From Tardiphaga robiniae (lineage in GTDB: Bacteria; Pseudomonadota; Alphaproteobacteria; Rhizobiales; Xanthobacteraceae): DNA of 64,000 nucleotides. A program made the position numbers and the translations under genes. Below the pieces are notes generated by a model that worked only from the letters and a program-made list of their open reading frames with translations, was not told where the DNA came from and ran no database searches. Position 1 is the stretch's first letter. The number at the start of each line of letters is the position of its first letter. Where the stretch lies: the NCBI RefSeq assembly GCF_001618955.1, contig NZ_LVYV01000001.1, positions 751,501 to 815,500 of the forward strand. The letters are read 5' to 3'. Below, in pieces: positions 1-7,140 of the stretch.

Positions 1-37
1 ACCCAGCAGCGGCACAGGCCTACGTCGGGGCTTCGTC

Positions 38-1750
38 GTGTGGGGAGAGAAAGTTACGTGGACGGATGCGAAGGGACGTGAGCGACATTGGAGATCGTCA
101 TCGGATCACGTTGGTGGTGAAGCGGAGCATGCCGCCAGAAAGTTCATCGCGAACGGCAAACAAGGAACAGTAAACAATCTGTACTTTTCGATGCAGTCGT
201 TCCGTCGACCGAATAGCCGAAGGGTCAAGAATCTCTCGGCGCTCGGCTGTGCCTTCGTTGACGTCGACTACAAGCAGGTAGAACGCTGGAAGGGAATGGA
301 CCCTTGCATCGTGATGAGTGCGATCCTTCCTGCTCTCGACGACGCGAAGATTCCGCCGCCATCGTTTGTGATGGACTCAGGAAACGGTCTTCACGCCGTC
401 TGGCTTCACGGCCTGTTGCCAAAGGCCGCGGAAAAGCGGTGGAATCTTGTACAAGAACGCCTTCTCGATGCCTTGAAGCCATTCGGTGCGGACCCGAACG
501 CGAAGGATGCAGCGCGAGTGCTGCGTCTTTCCGGAAGTTGGAATCCGGCTGCGCGAGGCATTGGCCGCGGACATGTTCATCTTGTCTGGATTCAAGGCAG
601 CGAAATCGCCAAGCCATTTCGATACGACTTCGACGCACTTGCCGATGAGGTCCTGCCGCTGACAAGAGCCGAAATCGTGGTGCTTCGCGCCGAGCGCGCG
701 AAACGCCGGGCCCAAACCACGCCCGGCTTCCGGAAGGGCCAAAAGCCCGTCGCACGAAGAGACTCGGCGAGTTACGCGGAAACGGTCCTCGAAGATCTGC
801 ATAGGCTCCGGAGTTATCGTTTTCCATCGGGAGCCCTGCCCGCTGGTCAACGGGATGCCTGGTTGTTCGTGGCCTCAATGGCCTTGTCGTGGATCACTCC
901 AGCACCTGCACTTGAGGGCCAAATCCTTGCATTGGCTTGCAAGGTCTCTGGTTGGCGGGAGCGAGAGGCACGCTCAAGGATGGGATCAATCATCCGTCGC
1001 GCCAAGGATGCTGCAGCCGGCAAGAAGATCGAGTACGACCGAAAAGAAGTCGACCCTCGCTATCGGATGAAAGCCGAAACGATCATCAAGTGGCTGAATG
1101 TCACTGAGGATGAAATGGGCAATGCAAAGCTGCGTGTGCTCCTCAACCCCGACGCTCGCCGTGAACGGAAGGCACAGGATGCGCGCGATCGCCGCAAGAG
1201 CAGGGGCGCGACGGGGCACGGCGAGAATCGCGTCTCCCGGATCGAGATCGGGCAGCGTGCCATGTGGATGCATGTGCGCGATGGCATGACGTATGCGGAG
1301 ATCGCCGCTGAACTCAAAATCTCGAAAGCGACTGTTGGGAAGGCAATCGCCGAAGTCCGTGATGCATTGTCGTCAACGAGACAAAACACCGAGAAAACAA
1401 GGGAGGCCGCGTTTCGTGCTGTATATGGTGGTATCCACCCCCTGAAAGGGGGTGGTACCCATGCATCGGGGTCTGGGGTGCTTGCACCCCGCACGACCAC
1501 ACCCAAAAAATCATCTTCCTTCTGTCCTTCGCCTCCCACTCAGGAAGCCGCTGCCTCAGGCAGCGGAACAGTCGCGATAGCGACTAGGGCAGCACAACGG
1601 GCGCAGAAGGCGGAGAGGACGGTGAAACTAAAGCAGATGGCATCAACACCCACCCAAGCCGATAGAACGGACAATAGGCACGCTTCCAAAGGTTCTTCGG
1701 ACATCTCTGACTTCCGCCGTCCGGCCTTTCTATCTCGGAAGGCTGGCTGA
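38..1750 (+). CDS. AEP (archaeo-eukaryotic) primase-like replication protein
   Basis: This is a primase/polymerase-like protein, probably priming replication of the mobile element. The N-terminal part carries the hallmarks of the fold: FVDVDY at about residues 73-78 (paired metal-binding aspartates), SGNGLHAVW at 114-122 (histidine motif) and ARVLRLSGSWN at 159-169 (conserved arginines). A helix-turn-helix (YAEIAAELKISKATV, about 417 onward) follows, then a disordered, low-complexity tail. The GTG at 38 is the first start seen, but the frame is open to the left edge, so the true start may lie outside the window. The tail contains four DNA hairpins and its last 39 codons are duplicated downstream. 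The catalytic family is seen; the role in the element is inferred. Confidence 0.7.
   Translation: MWGEKVTWTDAKGRERHWRSSSDHVGGEAEHAARKFIANGKQGTVNNLYFSMQSFRRPNSRRVKNLSALGCAFVDVDYKQVERWKGMDPCIVMSAILPALDDAKIPPPSFVMDSGNGLHAVWLHGLLPKAAEKRWNLVQERLLDALKPFGADPNAKDAARVLRLSGSWNPAARGIGRGHVHLVWIQGSEIAKPFRYDFDALADEVLPLTRAEIVVLRAERAKRRAQTTPGFRKGQKPVARRDSASYAETVLEDLHRLRSYRFPSGALPAGQRDAWLFVASMALSWITPAPALEGQILALACKVSGWREREARSRMGSIIRRAKDAAAGKKIEYDRKEVDPRYRMKAETIIKWLNVTEDEMGNAKLRVLLNPDARRERKAQDARDRRKSRGATGHGENRVSRIEIGQRAMWMHVRDGMTYAEIAAELKISKATVGKAIAEVRDALSSTRQNTEKTREAAFRAVYGGIHPLKGGGTHASGSGVLAPRTTTPKKSSSFCPSPPTQEAAASGSGTVAIATRAAQRAQKAERTVKLKQMASTPTQADRTDNRHASKGSSDISDFRRPAFLSRKAG
1430..1585. repeat. Cluster of four perfect hairpins inside the primase gene
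   Basis: Four short inverted repeats follow each other within 156 bases: CCACCCCC/GGGGGTGG (1435-1442/1448-1455, loop 5), GGGGTGC/GCACCCC (1475-1481/1484-1490, loop 2), CCGCTGCC/GGCAGCGG (1548-1555/1559-1566, loop 3) and AGTCGC/GCGACT (1570-1575/1580-1585, loop 4). They lie in the part of the gene encoding the disordered tail, where protein constraint is weak. Single-strand initiation hairpins recognised by a primase (as with ssiA/ssiB of RSF1010) are one possible role; this is inference. Confidence 0.6.
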
Positions 1751-1832
1751 TCATCGTGACGACGTGGTCACCCAATGCTCCGTAGCAGAAAGGGAAAGCT
1801 CATGATCCCGCACAACGGACGCACGCGGGGCA

Positions 1833-2279
1833 ATGGACGGCAGGAACGCCCAGTTGGCTCCAACACCCATCCAAGTAAATCGAAGCGACGAAAGGCACGC
1901 TCTAGACGGTTCTATGGCCATCACCGCCTTCCGCCGCCCAGCTACTTTGATACGGAAGGTCGGCCGATGGCCACGACTTCGTACTCGTTCGCCGCAGGAA
2001 GGCCCATCGAAACACCGTGCGACAACACACCGCACCGCCGCCGAATGCTTGGCGCGTGAAAAACTTCAGAGGGACGAATCCTTGCGCTCGAAAAACGAAT
2101 CCTTGCGGCCAAGGATTGAGTCCTTACGACGCGCAAAGCGCCCCTTCCATTCGCAACTACGCGAATCCTTAGACCTCTATTTTCATCGCGTTTCCGCTAT
2201 TTCGTGGCGGCTTGTGCCAGCGCGAAAGACATGCAATCAGGTCGCCCCCTCGCAACTAACAAAAGGTGTTGAGCGATGA
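1833..2279 (+). CDS. Unknown protein with ESLR heptad repeats
   Basis: I do not recognise this family. The first 45 residues or so repeat the tail of the upstream primase-like protein. Around residues 82-105 the heptad-spaced peptide ESLRxxx occurs three times, with a fourth ESL further on. The underlying codons differ mainly at third positions (gaa/gag, ttg/tta, cgc/cgg/cga), which suggests selection on the protein rather than on DNA. The stop overlaps the ATG of the next gene (ATGA at 2276-2279), an operon-like junction. There is no strong ribosome binding site and composition is arginine-rich, so a non-coding region remains possible. Confidence 0.4.
   Translation: MDGRNAQLAPTPIQVNRSDERHALDGSMAITAFRRPATLIRKVGRWPRLRTRSPQEGPSKHRATTHRTAAECLAREKLQRDESLRSKNESLRPRIESLRRAKRPFHSQLRESLDLYFHRVSAISWRLVPARKTCNQVAPSQLTKGVER
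1851..1967 (+). repeat. Degenerate duplication of the primase gene 3' end
   Basis: This stretch aligns without gaps, at roughly 70 % identity by eye, with 1633-1750, the last 39 codons of the primase-like gene. Both copies read in frame to similar peptides (QMASTPTQADRTDNRHA... against QLAPTPIQVNRSDERHA..., both reaching FRRPA and a final K-G). About 100 bases of unrelated sequence separate them. The duplicated piece forms the N-terminal part of the next open frame. Confidence 0.7.
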
Positions 2280-2545
2280 CTGTAGTAAATTTTCCCGGTT
2301 CAAACTGGCGTAAGTCGACTTCGAAAATTGCGGCTACCGGCCGCACGATAGTGTCGTGGGAGACAGTTAACGCCGGACGGCGCGCCTGCATCTTTGATGA
2401 CGATGGCTATTGGTGGCGAGCATATCGCCCGATCTTGCATCGCAAGCCGACGTCGCGGCAGCGGTACCGCCCGCTGACCGATTGGATGCAGGCGGAATCG
2501 ATTTCCGCCGCGATGGCATCGGCAGAATCTCACATCGCGGTGTGA
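2276..2545 (+). CDS. Small hypothetical protein (89 aa)
   Basis: Unrecognised family. It is rich in basic and aromatic residues (for example DDDGYWWRAYRPILHRKP at about 41-58). The start overlaps the preceding stop by four bases, and an AAAGGTG sequence lies about ten bases upstream. It is followed 21 bases later by another small gene in the same direction, so the three small frames probably form one transcript downstream of the primase gene. No membrane segment or signal peptide is seen. Function unknown. Confidence 0.5.
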   Translation: MTVVNFPGSNWRKSTSKIAATGRTIVSWETVNAGRRACIFDDDGYWWRAYRPILHRKPTSRQRYRPLTDWMQAESISAAMASAESHIAV

Positions 2546-2566
2546 AAATCCAACTGAGAAGAAGCG

Positions 2567-2821
2567 ATGAATTTAGAGATGAAAGCAAAGATTGAGCAGG
2601 ATGGCGCCGCCGTCGTGTTGACGTTTGACAACGGATATCTCGTTACCCGTAGGTTCATCGTCGGCAAAGGTGGGGCCGTCTTGGAAGATCAAGGCAGCGA
2701 CGGATGGCAGCATGTCTGCCAAGGCCTCCATCGCTTGGGGAATACACTCACCTGTTCTGGAGAAGATTTGATCGACGTTATCCGTCGTGAGTTTCACGAC
2801 TCGCCTTACGGCGCCGCATGA
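2567..2821 (+). CDS. Small hypothetical protein (84 aa)
   Basis: Unrecognised soluble protein with balanced composition and a likely beta-rich middle (VVLTFDNGYLVTRRF). The ATG at 2567 is preceded by GAGAAGAAG at a suitable distance. It ends just before a strong hairpin at 2885-2911, consistent with being the last gene of the short operon that starts near 1833. Coding is supported by codon use resembling the neighbours and by the start signal. No function can be assigned. Confidence 0.55.
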   Translation: MNLEMKAKIEQDGAAVVLTFDNGYLVTRRFIVGKGGAVLEDQGSDGWQHVCQGLHRLGNTLTCSGEDLIDVIRREFHDSPYGAA

Positions 2822-2884
2822 GCGACAGGGGATTGAACATGCGGCGGTTGAGTGAGAGCATGCCAGCAGCTTAGGTGCAGCATG

Positions 2885-2911
2885 TAGCGGCGACTCTTGC
2901 AGTCGCCGCTA
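2885..2911 (+). terminator. Hairpin after the small-gene operon
   Basis: Perfect 11-base arms TAGCGGCGACT and AGTCGCCGCTA enclose a CTTGC loop. A run of seven T occurs about 25 bases further on, so this is a hairpin in terminator position but not a textbook intrinsic terminator. Confidence 0.5.
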
Positions 2912-3020
2912 GCCTATGTCTCGAGATTTTTTTATCGAGCGTTTTTCGAGGCAAGACCTGGCATTTTCGATTGTTACGCCCTTAGCGCTTGCGCTGGGGC
3001 ACTTGGCACGCTCGAAAGAT

Positions 3021-3067
3021 CGTTACAGCCTATGTGAGTGACCGCGCTAATGCGGTCATGAGTAACG
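3021..3067 (+). promoter_or_regulatory. Nested inverted repeats in the leader of the next gene
   Basis: Two nested inverted repeats lie just before the 3087 gene: an outer CGTTAC (3021-3026) / GTAACG (3062-3067) and an inner TGACCGC (3039-3045) / GCGGTCA (3052-3058) with a six-base loop. They end a few bases before the ribosome binding site. They could be an operator or a structured leader; nothing in the sequence decides which. Confidence 0.4.
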
Positions 3068-3086
3068 AGTTGGAAGGAGTTTTTAG

Positions 3087-3521
3087 ATGGCTAAACGTAC
3101 CGGCGGAATCGCGGTGACCGACACCGACGCATTGAATGAACACATCAGCGGCATTCGCGGGGCCGCGACTTCGTGGACTTACAGCGCAGCAGACGTGCAA
3201 CGCCTCGCCGTGGAGGCGGAGGCTCGCTTGTCGAAGCTTTTTCTCGCGCCGACACATCGCAGTGGCGCAGTTGCGACCGCCCGCTCAGCAGGGCCTTCCG
3301 CGGCAGCATATCGCTATTCGGTCAGCGGTGCCGATGTCACACTGCGCCGCGCGAAAGATGGATGGCGTCTCGTCGATTACCAGCGTTGCAATGTGTTCCC
3401 ACGCTCCGTCGAGAAGATCGACATTCACATCTCGCCAGATCAGGCGGAGAAATCCGTTGAAACGATGCGTCGGCAAATCCGTGTCACGGTATTTGCGCAG
3501 ACTGAAAAGGCGGCGGCATGA
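3087..3521 (+). CDS. Hypothetical protein (144 aa)
   Basis: Unrecognised soluble protein. A strong Shine-Dalgarno sequence (GGAAGGAG) about eight bases before the ATG fixes the start. The N-terminal half is alanine-rich and helical. The C-terminal half (YRYSVSGADVTLRRAKDGW onward) looks like beta strands, followed by an HISPDQAEKSVETMRRQI helix. It stands alone, between a structured leader and a convergent broken gene. Function unknown. Confidence 0.6.
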   Translation: MAKRTGGIAVTDTDALNEHISGIRGAATSWTYSAADVQRLAVEAEARLSKLFLAPTHRSGAVATARSAGPSAAAYRYSVSGADVTLRRAKDGWRLVDYQRCNVFPRSVEKIDIHISPDQAEKSVETMRRQIRVTVFAQTEKAAA

Positions 3522-3655
3522 CCGCGGTCTGCCGGAGGTATCTTCGGATGGAGCGAGGCGGCTTCGTCTCCCTCCCCCATTCGAGGTGGTGATCTATTTG
3601 TCGACCCCATGGTTCCACTTGTTGGCGATCAATTCCCGAACGGTTCGTGCTGCGG

Positions 3656-4126
3656 TCATCTTAGCTTCTTCGCCAGCCGTCTGGGATTCTTCAATGCATA
3701 CTTGTAATCCAATCGAGAAATGAACGGCCACGCATTGAAGTCACCAGATGCCAGAAACTCGGTGGCACGTTCATAGGAGATCGCGTTAGGTCCGTTCAGC
3801 CACCTCATCACAATTGGTCGAGCACGGCGCAAGGGTGAGAGGCCAGGAAGAGACATCCTTGGCCAGCGATACTCCAAATCACTGTCCAAAAATAGTATCC
3901 AGCGCAGCACTTCTCGGCGCTCGCTGGGCTGGATGCTGTGACGTCCGATCAACCGATGCTCTCTCATGTCGCTATAGAGCAATCAGGCCATATCGGTGAA
4001 CGCCTTGATTGCGGCGTCGTCATTCGTCTGCGAGAGACTTTCCTCAAATTGGTCGTTGCTGATCATTCCAGAAATCAAGCGCCTGAGGTTTCTGGAAAGT
4101 TGATCGCGTGATGCCCGGTCGATCAT
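3656..4126 (-). pseudogene. Small gene interrupted by an in-frame TGA
   Basis: Reading from an ATG at 4126 (GGGAGTAG ribosome site just upstream) gives 47 residues, MIDRASRDQLSRNL... to ...AFTDMA, then TGA at 3985-3983. The same frame continues for about 108 codons (LLYSDMREHRLIGRH...). The two halves look like one protein of about 156 residues in which a codon, plausibly TGG for tryptophan, has become TGA. Family unknown. The downstream half alone would need a TTG start. A sequencing error or stop read-through cannot be excluded. Confidence 0.6.
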
Positions 4127-4160
4127 CTTGCTACTCCCAGCGGAATTTCAACAAGCCAGA

Positions 4161-4691
4161 CTATAACAACGGCGACGGACCAACATCTAACTTCAAAATT
4201 CCTTGCTTAACGCTCAAGGTCCTCAGGGCGCTGTCCCGTCGGTCAAACACTGCCCATTGAGGATCGCCTTCGGCTGTCATGAATGACGACACGTAGAGAC
4301 CCTCTGTTAGAGCTATAACGATTTCGGGCAGCCTGCCTACCACAGATAAATCAACGACCACCTTGTTGCGGAGCAGATCGAACGCCGGTGCCCACAAGTG
4401 CTCTTCGCTCCAGCTTCCGCACAAGATGGACGCGGTGTTTTCAATGCGCCAACTCCACTGGATCATCAGTCCAAGTTCGCCTGTCGGGTTACCGGCTTCT
4501 CCGGAATGACGTGTCCTAGGTGTGAGACGCCCAAATTGAAGAAAAATGGCTGAGCCGCCTCCTCGCCAGACGTGGGACAAAGGCAGGCCTATCATCGCAT
4601 CGCGAAATGTCTGTAAGACAGTAACGCCTTCATTACTCAAGCGCGGCTCTCCCGATTTTCGTTCCGCTGTCTTTAACGGTACACCGTGCAC
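4161..4691 (-). CDS. Hypothetical protein (176 aa)
   Basis: I do not recognise this family. The protein looks globular, with beta-rich stretches and several tryptophans (MIQWSWRIE, LCGSWSEEHLWAPAFDLL, DPQWAVFDRRD), and no membrane segment. It lies 35 bases upstream of the broken gene at 3656-4126 on the same strand, so the two may have been co-transcribed. The start is uncertain: the ATG at 4691 is the longest option, and a shorter start at the MIGLPLSHVW methionine is possible. The pair looks like unrelated cargo within the element. Confidence 0.5.
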   Translation of the reverse strand: MHGVPLKTAERKSGEPRLSNEGVTVLQTFRDAMIGLPLSHVWRGGGSAIFLQFGRLTPRTRHSGEAGNPTGELGLMIQWSWRIENTASILCGSWSEEHLWAPAFDLLRNKVVVDLSVVGRLPEIVIALTEGLYVSSFMTAEGDPQWAVFDRRDSALRTLSVKQGILKLDVGPSPLL

Positions 4692-4952
4692 GGCGAGCCG
4701 TGAAAAGGCCCGCGCGTGGTTGCATAAGCTAAGTATCGCTACTTTCTACGCCACCAAATGCTAAACTTTGAATGAAACGGCACGACGTCCGATTCGAGTC
4801 ATTCGCTCCTCCATTGCATCGTGGACGGCCGACGGCGGCGCGGTGACGAAAGTTCGGCTGGGCTGAGAACCCATAAACAGGGATGGCGGCCAGGCGTGCT
4901 GGTCGGCGCCGTTATCGTACCATTGGCGATGGGCCTAGGATAGATAGGTGCC

Positions 4953-5210
4953 ATGACGGTCGTTTATGATCTTTGGTTCGAGCGCGAGTATCCGGATCGT
5001 GAGGATACAGAACTGCACATTGGCATCTACCCGACCAATGCCGATGCGGCGGAAGCAATAGCTCGTTTGCGCGATCAACCGGGATTTCGAGACTTTCCCG
5101 ACGGGTTCAATATCTATCCTGTCACACTCGGAGTGACCGGGTGGCAGGGAGGATTTGTAACCGAGTTTGTTCCGGCAAAAAAGCTCGATGCGACCGATCG
5201 TCCAGCATAA
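4953..5210 (+). CDS. Small conserved-looking hypothetical protein (85 aa)
   Basis: A small protein opening with YDLWFEREYPDREDTELHIG and continuing through an ADAAEAIARLRDQPGFRDFP segment. From memory, the pattern (YxLW, LHIGIY, AIxRLxxxPGFxxxPxGF) matches a small domain family of unknown function seen in many proteobacteria (DUF7336-like); this was not searched. The ATG at 4953 follows an ATAGGT sequence. It is soluble and acidic to neutral. It ends shortly before a decayed insertion sequence. Confidence 0.6.
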   Translation: MTVVYDLWFEREYPDREDTELHIGIYPTNADAAEAIARLRDQPGFRDFPDGFNIYPVTLGVTGWQGGFVTEFVPAKKLDATDRPA

Positions 5211-5268
5211 TCGCCCATCTGACGACTGGTGGCTTTCATATCGCGACGGGGTCTGATTCAGCATCGGC

Positions 5269-5723
5269 ATGAGCCGATATGATCTGACCGACTTCGAGTG
5301 GCGCGCTTCCGGAAGCCGCCCCAACAAGCCCCGAGGCGTACCGCGCGTCGATGATCGCCGCGTGCTAAAATGGCATCTTCTGGGTGCTGCGGTCAGGTGC
5401 GCCTTGCCGTGACCTGCCCGATCGCTATGGCCCGCGCACCAACTGCTACAACCGCTTCAATCGATGGCGGCAGGCAGGCGTGTGGGATCGGCTGATGGAT
5501 GCCATCAGCGCCGCGCATGACGGGCAAATCCAGATGATCGACTGAGTTTCGTCCGAGCGCACCAGCAGGCTGCGACTGCAAAAAAGGGGGTCCAGATCAT
5601 TGTCTCGGTCGCTCCCGAGGCGGGCTCACGACCAAGATCCACGTCGTCGTCGACGCGCAAGGGCTCCCGATCCGGCTCGGCCTCACCGCAGGCAGACGCA
5701 CGACGGGCAGTTTGGACGCAAGC
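5269..5723 (+). pseudogene. Remnant of an IS5-family transposase
   Basis: The frame begins MSRYDLTDFEWR, the usual opening of IS5-family (IS427-like) transposases. Later frames give recognisable pieces: NKPRGVPRVDDRRVL, RYGPRTNCYNRFNRWRQAG, VWDRLMDAISAAHDGQ, RAHQQAATAKKG and TTKIHVVVDAQGLPIRLGLT. These are joined by several frameshifts, and the part carrying the rest of the DDE active site is missing, so the enzyme is dead. GGGTCTGATTCAGCATCGGC just before the ATG may be the left terminal repeat. A 24-base stretch at 5296-5319 differs from the usual family sequence and nearly matches repeat R1. Confidence 0.75.
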
Positions 5724-5959
5724 AATCTGAGAGAGCGAGAAATCTGAGAGAGCCAGCCATCGTATTTAATGCTGCGCATTAATCCGAACTGGTGAGGTGG
5801 GAGGCAAAGCCTCCCCCTCAACCCCCACCAAGCGATTTCACGCTGCCGTTCCGCCTCCGCGTTTAATCGCATGGCTTGTCGATCACATCGCGCCATTTCA
5901 AAGCATGGCTTGTCGACTTGTTTCATTCGCGCCGGCGATCACATCATTGCGGAGTCCCT
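5724..5959 (+). other. Candidate origin of transfer (oriT)
   Basis: This gene-free stretch directly precedes the mobilization operon. It holds AATCTGAGAGAGC twice (5724-5736, 5741-5753), an inverted repeat GGGAGGC-AAA-GCCTCCC (5799-5815) that extends outward as GGTGAGG/CCTCAACC, GCATGGCTTGTCGA twice (5869-5882, 5903-5916), and CGATCACATC twice (5880-5889, 5937-5946). Direct repeats plus a hairpin upstream of relaxase genes is how oriT regions usually look. No nic site was identified. Confidence 0.45.
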
Positions 5960-5979
5960 CAGATTAGGAGGTCTCCGCA

Positions 5980-6297
5980 ATGAACCTGAAACAGAGTCGC
6001 CGGGCCGACCCGGATATCCATTATCAACTGCCAGTCTCCGCTCATTACCGCGGCGAAAACCTTCCGGCCACGCTCATCGTTAAGCGGCGCGCGGATGGAA
6101 ATTTTTGGGAGGGACGACTTTTCGTCAACCCGGCCTTGCACATGACCGTGAATCAGACTGCGTCGCCTATTAATGGCGGGTTTAGTCACCTCTCCGATGA
6201 AGATTTCTTGGATCGGGTTCGCCTCGTTTTTGATTTTTGCGGCGGAGCGGAATTCGACTTCGTCTCCGACGATTATCGCCCGAGGAACCTGCAGTGA
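5980..6297 (+). CDS. First gene of the mobilization operon, unknown (105 aa)
   Basis: A small soluble protein of unrecognised family with a beta-rich centre (LPATLIVKRRADGNFWEGRL). A near-perfect Shine-Dalgarno sequence (TTAGGAGGT) lies eight bases upstream of the ATG. Its TGA overlaps the GTG of the MobC-like gene (GTGA at 6294-6297), so the two are translationally coupled. Placed directly after the candidate oriT, it may be a relaxosome accessory protein or an operon regulator; this is inferred from position only. Confidence 0.6.
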   Translation: MNLKQSRRADPDIHYQLPVSAHYRGENLPATLIVKRRADGNFWEGRLFVNPALHMTVNQTASPINGGFSHLSDEDFLDRVRLVFDFCGGAEFDFVSDDYRPRNLQ

Positions 6298-6692
6298 AGG
6301 GCTTTCGCTTCTTCGCATTCCGAGCCGACCCGGCGACCGGCACAGCGATCGAGGCCGCCGCAGCCGCAGCGAAAACCTCGTTGTCGAGCTGGATTCGTAA
6401 TGCGATTCGCGCCGCCCTTCCGGAAGGCGCATCCCTTCCGGCCTTGCCCCCATCTCCGCTCCGCCGCCGTGCGGCCGTCCCGGAAGCCGATGTCGCCGCC
6501 CTCGCCCGCTTGATGGCTGCCGTCAATCGGCTCAACGGCGCGATGATCCAGCTTTCGAAAGGACTTCGTGAAGCCGGACATGTTCCGGAACATCAGTCGA
6601 TGGAATCCGCGATCAGAGATGTCCGCGACATCAAAGCCGAGGGCGTCCGCCTTTTCAAATGTCTGCAAGCGCCGGAGGTTAGTCGTGGCTGA
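6294..6692 (+). CDS. MobC-like relaxosome accessory protein
   Basis: Begins VKGFRFFAFRADPATGTAIE, followed by an alanine-rich helix and SLSSWIRNAIRAAL, which fits a ribbon-helix-helix DNA-binding domain. The second half (AALARLMAAVNRLNGAMIQLSKGLRE) resembles the conserved helix of MobC-type proteins, which help the relaxase open oriT. The GTG at 6294 is chosen because it overlaps the preceding stop and starts the recognisable domain; longer frames upstream overlap the first gene. Its end overlaps the next gene's start by eight bases. Confidence 0.5.
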   Translation: MKGFRFFAFRADPATGTAIEAAAAAAKTSLSSWIRNAIRAALPEGASLPALPPSPLRRRAAVPEADVAALARLMAAVNRLNGAMIQLSKGLREAGHVPEHQSMESAIRDVRDIKAEGVRLFKCLQAPEVSRG

Positions 6693-7140
6693 TTTCGATG
6701 CCGAGCGACACGACCGAGCGCGCGTCGCCTGCCTTTTCTTAGGCGAGCCTGAACCTCCGACTCCGGTGAACGACGGTGCATATCTCGCGCCGTTCATCGC
6801 TTTCGCAGCCGTGAACACCTGGATTCATTGCGGCCGCCCTGGATCGCGTGAATTGCCGCGCGATCTGGCCGACGAATTCTGCGTTTATGCTGATCTGGCT
6901 GGCTGGCAAAACGAGCCGTACCTTGCCGGACTGCTTAGTGGTCTTGAGCATCCGGGATGGCACCCGAAGTCTGCCACCTTCAAAATCGACGCGAATCCGT
7001 ATCGCATCGAGGTGAATCGAAATTCTTTCGACAACGGTCGCATTTTCGCGAAGACCGACGCAGGGCAGCGTTACCGCGCATACGTTGCCGATTGCCGTAA
7101 AGATGCGGCGGCGTTTTCGTCGCACCTGAGGATTCCGTGA
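6685..7140 (+). CDS. Mobilization operon gene, unknown (151 aa)
   Basis: Start taken as the GTG at 6685, seven bases after a GGAGGT ribosome site; this gives VADFDAERHDRARVACLFLG. The protein is globular, with tryptophans and aromatic clusters (FIAFAAVNTWIHCGR, GLEHPGWHPKSATFKI) and no membrane segment. The stop overlaps the relaxase start. Stop/start overlaps on both sides show it belongs to the mob operon and is probably needed for DNA processing or transfer, but I do not recognise the family. Confidence 0.6.
   Translation: MADFDAERHDRARVACLFLGEPEPPTPVNDGAYLAPFIAFAAVNTWIHCGRPGSRELPRDLADEFCVYADLAGWQNEPYLAGLLSGLEHPGWHPKSATFKIDANPYRIEVNRNSFDNGRIFAKTDAGQRYRAYVADCRKDAAAFSSHLRIP

Noticed and set aside
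225-878. Long minus-strand open frame opposite the primase gene
   Set aside because: Arginine/serine-rich composition and no family motifs; a mirror of the high-GC coding strand, with the plus frame carrying the catalytic motifs.
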